A stretch of 11,188 nucleotides of DNA, from assembly GCA_963610045.1 (NCBI GenBank), contig CAVDMS010000056.1:1-11188 (forward strand), written 5' to 3'. Under the pieces are notes generated by a model, which made no database searches, was not told the DNA's origin, and saw only the letters and a list, made by a program, of their open reading frames with translations. The position numbers and the translations under genes were made by a program. Shown here piece after piece: positions 7,319-11,188 of the stretch (position 1 is its first letter; every line of letters begins with the position of its first letter). The stretch is from F23-B02 sp963610045. Lineage in GTDB: Bacteria > Bacillota > Clostridia > Oscillospirales > Oscillospiraceae.

Positions 7319-8260
7319 TTACCTTGATCCCTTGTCGTAGGGGATGCCTTCCGCCTTAGGCGCTCTGGAGCGCTTGGAGGTAAAGGCGAGAACGATGAGC
7401 GACACCACATAGGGCAGCATATTGTATACGCCGCTCGGCAGGTCGAGAGCCTTGAGGAAGTCGAAGCCGGAGTGGACATTGCCCAATGCGCGGAAGAAGC
7501 CGAACAGCAGAGCCGCCCATGCGATATGCTTGGGCTTCCACTGACCGAAGATCATAACCGCCAGTGCGAGGAAGCCGAAGCCCGCAACGCCGTTTTCAAA
7601 CATCCACTGGCTGACGCCTGCGGTGATGTAGACGATGCCGCCGAGACCGCCGAGCGCACCGGAGATCAGAACGCCCGCCCAACGCATTTTGTATACGTTG
7701 ATACCCACGGAGTCCGCCGCCTGAGGATGCTCGCCGCAAGCCATGAGACGCAGACCGAAGCGGGTCTTGTAGAGCATGACCGCAATGCCGATAAGAACGA
7801 CAAATGCGACTATCATAGACACGTTCAGCTCAAAGCCGCCGAGGTCGGTCAAAAACGCCTGTCTGCCCTCACGGTAAACGATCTCGGAGGAGGTGTTGTT
7901 GGGGTCCTCGGCAATGTTTATAGCCTTGACCGCAACCGTCGCCGCAGCGACGCCGAGGAGGTTCAGAGCGGTACCGATGATGGTCTGGTCGGCTTTGAAG
8001 TTTATACACGCCACCGCAAGCAGGGACGAGTAAACGGTACCGGCAAGGATCGCCGCCATCATGGTGAGGATGACGATAACAAAAGGACTGGTGCCGTCGG
8101 GGAGATACTTCATTACGAGTGCGCCGCCGAGTGCGCCGATGACCATGATGCCCTCAAGACCGAGGTTGATGACGCCGGAGTGTTCGGAAACGCAGCCTCC
8201 GAGCGCGACGAGAATGAGTATCGAGGCGAAGATGAGAGTGTACTGAGTAAGCAATATCAT
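7319..8260 (-). CDS. nupQ: ABC transporter permease, NupQ type (nucleoside / BMP family)
   Basis: A 313-residue integral membrane protein of the branched-chain/ribose-type permease family (BPD_transp_2), close in size to Bacillus NupQ. Hydrophobic segments run nearly end to end. The family block GVINLGLEGIMVIGALGGA is at about residues 29-47, and DQTIIGTALNLLG at about 91-103 is the coupling-helix region that contacts the ATPase. The C-terminus APKAEGIPYDKGSR is a tail I associate with Firmicute members of this permease family. The ATG at 8260 has GGAGGTGA at 8267-8274. It overlaps the preceding permease gene by 4 bases (ATGA). Together with the next two genes it forms the membrane and energising parts of an importer. 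The substrate is most likely nucleosides, but related systems take other small molecules, so specificity is inferred. Confidence 0.92.
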   Translation of the reverse strand: MILLTQYTLIFASILILVALGGCVSEHSGVINLGLEGIMVIGALGGALVMKYLPDGTSPFVIVILTMMAAILAGTVYSSLLAVACINFKADQTIIGTALNLLGVAAATVAVKAINIAEDPNNTSSEIVYREGRQAFLTDLGGFELNVSMIVAFVVLIGIAVMLYKTRFGLRLMACGEHPQAADSVGINVYKMRWAGVLISGALGGLGGIVYITAGVSQWMFENGVAGFGFLALAVMIFGQWKPKHIAWAALLFGFFRALGNVHSGFDFLKALDLPSGVYNMLPYVVSLIVLAFTSKRSRAPKAEGIPYDKGSR

Positions 8261-9420
8261 TTCTCGTCACCTCCGTCTTTATTTTCTTCGGCAGCTAAGG
8301 CCGCTTCCTCCTTTTTCTTTTTGCGCTCCTCGGACCTGTCGATAAGATGATTCACGCAATACTTAAAGAACAGAACGAAGCCGCAGAGGTAGATGATGAT
8401 GGAGGAGATAAGGCTGGATACCTGAGAGCTGTAAACGGAGAGGTCTATGTAACCGCCGCCGAAGGTGATGTGCTGAATGAAGAAGGACGCAATGATCGCG
8501 CCGATGGGGTCGAGGCAGCCGAGGAAGGCTGCGGCGATGCCGTTGAAGCCCATTGCGTTAACGCTGGAGGCGTTGACTTCCCACTGCTTGATGTCGGTCA
8601 GGTAGAACAGAGCCGCACCGAGACCCGCAAGAGCGCCGCTTATGCACAGCGTCACGATGATGTTGCGCTTTTCCCTCATGCCACAGTACTTTGCGGCGTT
8701 TTTGTTGTTGCCGGTGGCTTTAAGCTCGTAGCCGAATTTCGTCTTGCTGAGGATTATCGACACCGCAATGGCGACGAGTATCGCTATCGGCACGGCGATG
8801 GTAAAGTATTGGTAGCCGCCGACAAGCTCCTCAAGCCCCAGAGTCGGGAGCATTGCGTCGGGGTTCTTGTGGAGAATGTGATAGGTTTCCGCCGTGGGGG
8901 CCTTAGTTATGTCGGAGGACAGGAGCATATTGACCGAATACAGGATGATCCAGTTGAGCATGATGCCGGAAATAACCTCGTTTACGTTGCAGTACGCCTT
9001 CAGAGCGCCGGAGATCGCACCGATTACCGCACCCGCCAGTACCGCAAGCAGGAGGCAGACGTACCACGGCATCTGCCATGCTATGGCTGCGTATATCGCA
9101 ATTCCGGCGCCCGCCATGTACTGACCGGAAGCACCGATGTTGAACAGACCGACCTTGTAGGAAAACAGGATCGACAGCGAACACATGAGCAGCGGTACGG
9201 TGTATACAACGGTCTGAGCAAAGTACCTCAGACGGAAGGGACCGTCCTCCGGCCATGTGAAGAAGTTCATCAGAAGGCTGGTAATGGCATCCCATGCACC
9301 CTCGGCATTGATGATAAGCAGCGCGATGTATCCGAGGAAAACGCCGATGATGACGCACAGGATGGAGGACAGCAGCGACTGAACTCCGTTATTCTTGAAA
9401 AAAGCTCTGACGTATTTCAT
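8257..9420 (-). CDS. nupP: ABC transporter permease, NupP type (nucleoside / BMP family)
   Basis: A 387-residue membrane protein, the second and larger permease of the importer. The block VGLFNIGASGQYMAGAG (residues 90-106) and NEVISGIMLNWI (147-158) are characteristic of this BPD_transp_2 subgroup; the second is the likely coupling helix. About eight to ten membrane segments are visible. The last 30 or so residues form a highly charged cytoplasmic tail (RSEERKKKKEEAALAAEENK) that looks low-complexity and is probably not needed for transport. Start ATG 9420 has GAGGTGG at 9425-9431. It overlaps the ATPase gene by 4 bases upstream and the NupQ-like gene by 4 bases downstream, so all three are translationally coupled. 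It would pair with the NupQ-like subunit as a heterodimer. Confidence 0.92.
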   Translation of the reverse strand: MKYVRAFFKNNGVQSLLSSILCVIIGVFLGYIALLIINAEGAWDAITSLLMNFFTWPEDGPFRLRYFAQTVVYTVPLLMCSLSILFSYKVGLFNIGASGQYMAGAGIAIYAAIAWQMPWYVCLLLAVLAGAVIGAISGALKAYCNVNEVISGIMLNWIILYSVNMLLSSDITKAPTAETYHILHKNPDAMLPTLGLEELVGGYQYFTIAVPIAILVAIAVSIILSKTKFGYELKATGNNKNAAKYCGMREKRNIIVTLCISGALAGLGAALFYLTDIKQWEVNASSVNAMGFNGIAAAFLGCLDPIGAIIASFFIQHITFGGGYIDLSVYSSQVSSLISSIIIYLCGFVLFFKYCVNHLIDRSEERKKKKEEAALAAEENKDGGDEK

Positions 9421-10955
9421 TCCGCCACCTCGTCTCTCTTTGCGCCCGCCATGTAGAGTCCAAGCTCTTCCTGCGTCGTCTTCTTCGGGTCAAGCTCGCC
9501 GACGATCTCTCCCTCGTACATAACGAGGATGCGGTCGGGAACGTCCATGACCTCGTCCAGCTCAAGCGATACCAACAGGCAGGCATGACCCTGATCCCTG
9601 TGATTTATGAGCTGCCTGTGAATATACTCGATTGCGCCGACGTCAAGTCCTCTCGTCGGCTGAACGGCGACGAGCAGATCGGGATCCTTGTCGATCTCAC
9701 GGGCGACTATCGCTTTCTGCTGGTTGCCGCCGGACATACTGCGTGCCTTTGTGACGGGACCCTGACCGGAGCGGATATCGTACATTTCGATGAGTCTGTT
9801 TGCGTACTCACGAATGTTCTTGCGTCTTAAAAAGCCCGCAGGATTCGTAAAGTCTCTCTTGAAATAGGTCTGGAGAATGAGGTTATCCTCCAACGAATAG
9901 TCAAGCACGAGACCGTGCTTATGCCTGTCTTCGGGGATGTGGCTCATGCCGGAGACGGAACGCTTGCGGATGGATGCCTTGGTAATGTCAACGCCGTTGA
10001 GCTTCACGGTGCCGGCCTTCACGGGTTCAAGTCCCGTAATGCCGTAAACAAGCTCGGTCTGACCGTTGCCGTCGATACCCGCAATGCAGACGATCTCGCC
10101 CGCACGGACCTTGAAGGACACGTTCTTTACCGCATTGTTCTTGTGGATCTTGGACGCAACGGTCAGCCCCTCGACCTCAAGCACGACGTCGCCGGGCTTT
10201 GCGGGGGTCTTCTCGACGTGGAAGTTTACGTTTCTGCCGACCATCATTGCGGACAGCTCCTCAATGGTGGCGTCCTTGGTGTTGACGGTGCCTATGTACT
10301 TGCCCTTGCGGAGGACAGTGCAGCGGTCGGCGACCGCCTTTATCTCGTTGAGCTTGTGGGAGATAAAGAGTATGGACTTGCCCTCAGCGGCAAGGTTCTT
10401 CATTATCTGCATAAGCTCGTCGATCTCCTGCGGGGTAAGGACTGCGGTCGGCTCGTCGAATATCAGGATCTCGTTGTCCCTGTAGAGCATCTTGAGGATC
10501 TCGGTGCGCTGCTGCATACCGACGGTGATGTCCTCGATATATGCGTCGGGATCGACGTGGAGGCCGTACTTTTCGGACAGCTCAAGGATCTTCTTTCTCG
10601 CCTCGCTCTTTTGCAGGAAGCCGTACTTGTTCGGTTCCACGCCGAGGATGATATTATCAAGAACGGTAAAGCACTCAACGAGCTTGAAGTGCTGATGCAC
10701 CATGCCGATGCCGAGGTCGTTTGCATCGTTGGGGTTGTTTATCTTGACCTCAACGCCGTCCTTTTTGATGATACCCTCTTCGGGCTGATACAGACCGAAC
10801 AGCACGCTCATCAGGGTCGATTTGCCTGCGCCGTTCTCACCGAGCAGGGCGTGTATCTCACCCTTTTTGAGTTGGAGGGTAATGTTGTCGTTGGCGATAA
10901 TACCGGGAAAGACTTTAGTTATATTTAGCATTTCTATGGCGAACTGCTCTTCCAA
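9417..10955 (-). CDS. nupO: ABC transporter ATP-binding protein with two NBDs, NupO type
   Basis: A 512-residue cytoplasmic ATPase with two nucleotide-binding domains, powering the NupP/NupQ-type permeases. Domain 1 has Walker A GENGAGKST (39-47), Q-loop Q88, a shortened signature VGMQQR (145-150), Walker B ILIFDEP (163-169) and switch H200. Domain 2 has a P-loop-like GIDGNGQTE (293-301) lacking the lysine, an intact signature MSGGNQQK (about 407-414), and VAVQPTRGLD (about 429-438), where the usual Walker B acid pair is replaced. The complementary degeneracy is normal for this sugar/nucleoside ATPase family and leaves one competent composite site. Start is TTG at 10955, supported by GGAGG at 10965-10969 and by MEEQFAIEMLNITKVFPG matching the family's N-terminus. 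No substrate-binding lipoprotein gene is inside the window; it may lie just upstream. Confidence 0.95.
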   Translation of the reverse strand: MEEQFAIEMLNITKVFPGIIANDNITLQLKKGEIHALLGENGAGKSTLMSVLFGLYQPEEGIIKKDGVEVKINNPNDANDLGIGMVHQHFKLVECFTVLDNIILGVEPNKYGFLQKSEARKKILELSEKYGLHVDPDAYIEDITVGMQQRTEILKMLYRDNEILIFDEPTAVLTPQEIDELMQIMKNLAAEGKSILFISHKLNEIKAVADRCTVLRKGKYIGTVNTKDATIEELSAMMVGRNVNFHVEKTPAKPGDVVLEVEGLTVASKIHKNNAVKNVSFKVRAGEIVCIAGIDGNGQTELVYGITGLEPVKAGTVKLNGVDITKASIRKRSVSGMSHIPEDRHKHGLVLDYSLEDNLILQTYFKRDFTNPAGFLRRKNIREYANRLIEMYDIRSGQGPVTKARSMSGGNQQKAIVAREIDKDPDLLVAVQPTRGLDVGAIEYIHRQLINHRDQGHACLLVSLELDEVMDVPDRILVMYEGEIVGELDPKKTTQEELGLYMAGAKRDEVAE

Positions 10956-10964
10956 GTTTATCTA

Positions 10965-10969
10965 CCTCC
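10965..10969 (-). promoter_or_regulatory. Ribosome binding site deciding the NupO-like TTG start
   Basis: GGAGG on the minus strand, 9 bases from the TTG at 10955. The first in-frame ATG (codon 9) has no comparable site. Confidence 0.7.
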
Positions 10970-10991
10970 CCATTTTAATTTGTATGTAACT

Positions 10992-11020
10992 AATATACTA
11001 TACCGCCAATGATATTTCAA
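10992..11020 (-). promoter_or_regulatory. Sigma-A-type promoter of the nupOPQ operon
   Basis: On the minus strand -35 TTGAAA (11015-11020), exactly 17 bases, then -10 TATATT (10992-10997). Start expected near 10985, leaving a leader of about 30 bases before the TTG. This lets the ATPase and permeases be transcribed independently of whatever lies upstream. Confidence 0.65.
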
Positions 11021-11095
11021 ACATTTTTCATCATTTTACCCGCAAATGTTAAAATTTTTTTACGGCGCTCTGTTTTACCTCAAAAGCAGCAAAAA

Positions 11096-11117
11096 GACAT
11101 GGGCTTTCTCCCATGCC
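11096..11117 (-). terminator. Rho-independent terminator of an upstream minus-strand gene
   Basis: Read on the minus strand, GGCATGGG-N6-CCCATGTC forms an 8-bp stem with one G-U pair, followed by TTTTT. On the plus strand the same position is an A-C mismatch, so the minus strand is the better terminator. It implies a minus-strand gene ending to the right of the window. Confidence 0.65.
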
Positions 11118-11162
11118 TTTTCGGAGCGCAAAAAAGTATTAACTTTTTTGCGCTCCGAAAAG
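11117..11162. repeat. 21-bp perfect inverted repeat with 4-base loop
   Basis: Arms 11117-11137 and 11142-11162 with loop ATTA. The GC-rich part (CGGAGCGC) is at the middle of the stem, with an A6/T6 pair next to the loop and an AT pair run outside. It shares base 11117 with the neighbouring terminator hairpin. It could be a second terminator, a transcript-end stabiliser, or a dispersed palindromic element. No gene is evident in 10956-11188; the short open minus-strand frames here look accidental. Confidence 0.75.
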
Positions 11163-11188
11163 CACGCCACATTTTTTGTGAAATACTC

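Noticed and set aside
7472..8350. 292-codon plus-strand open frame antisense to the NupQ-like permease gene
   Set aside because: The minus-strand genes have family motifs, ribosome binding sites and neat 4-base overlaps; this frame has none.
8347..9456. 369-codon plus-strand open frame antisense to the NupP-like permease gene
   Set aside because: Charged, His/Asp/Glu-rich translation typical of antisense to membrane-protein codons; no domain or start signal.
9915..10928. 337-codon plus-strand open frame antisense to the ATPase gene
   Set aside because: Antisense shadow; the ATPase reading frame carries all ABC motifs.
3595..11055. Shared words CATTTTTCA and ATGTTAAAAT in the two AT-rich spacers (3595-3622 and 11022-11055)
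   Set aside because: The spacing between the words differs (18 versus 24 bases) and the words are AT-rich, so chance is the simplest explanation.
11082..11188. Open minus-strand frames (about 35 codons) running in from the right edge
   Set aside because: They pass through two hairpins and encode low-complexity residues resembling no known C-terminus; a terminator explanation fits better, though a short 3' end cannot be fully excluded.

Overview
The window looks like ordinary chromosomal housekeeping DNA from a low-G+C-type Firmicute, most likely an anaerobic gut clostridium (Oscillospiraceae/Ruminococcaceae-like). The reasons are strong AGGAGG-type ribosome binding sites, TTG starts, sharp hairpin/T-tract terminators, sigma-A promoters of the TTGATA-17-TATAAT kind, GC-rich codon use inside genes with AT-rich spacers, and Firmicute-type gene content (a single-chain pyruvate carboxylase, a Nup-type nucleoside ABC transporter, a YkvA protein). 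The organism assignment is inference; there is no rRNA or marker gene to fix it.

Layout. (1) 1-904, minus strand: a promoter at 899-927 drives a small DUF1232/YkvA membrane protein gene (462-869). This overlaps by 23 bases a gene for a membrane-anchored GRAM/PH-like protein (484 to beyond the left edge), which is cut off by the window. (2) 1072-3530, plus strand: a two-gene operon with an Na+/phosphate cotransporter carrying a C-terminal PhoU domain, then a YhhN/TMEM86-family lysoplasmalogenase-like membrane protein. It ends at a strong hairpin terminator. (3) 3714-7258, plus strand: a monocistronic pyruvate carboxylase gene with a near-perfect promoter surrounded by inverted repeats, and its own terminator. 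(4) 7275-10955, minus strand: a three-gene operon with 4-base start/stop overlaps encoding the ATPase and two permeases of a nucleoside-type ABC importer (NupO-NupP-NupQ order). It has its own promoter at 10992-11020. (5) 10956-11188: spacer with that promoter and two hairpins that probably end an upstream minus-strand transcript, perhaps the missing BMP-type substrate-binding lipoprotein gene.

Functionally the genes cover phosphate uptake, ether-lipid turnover, pyruvate-to-oxaloacetate anaplerosis and nucleoside salvage. I see no mobile element, CRISPR array, tRNA, rRNA, toxin-antitoxin pair or defence system. The most interesting non-coding structures are the nested inverted repeats over the pyc promoter and the 21-bp perfect inverted repeat near the right edge. 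I did not find a convincing undescribed system.
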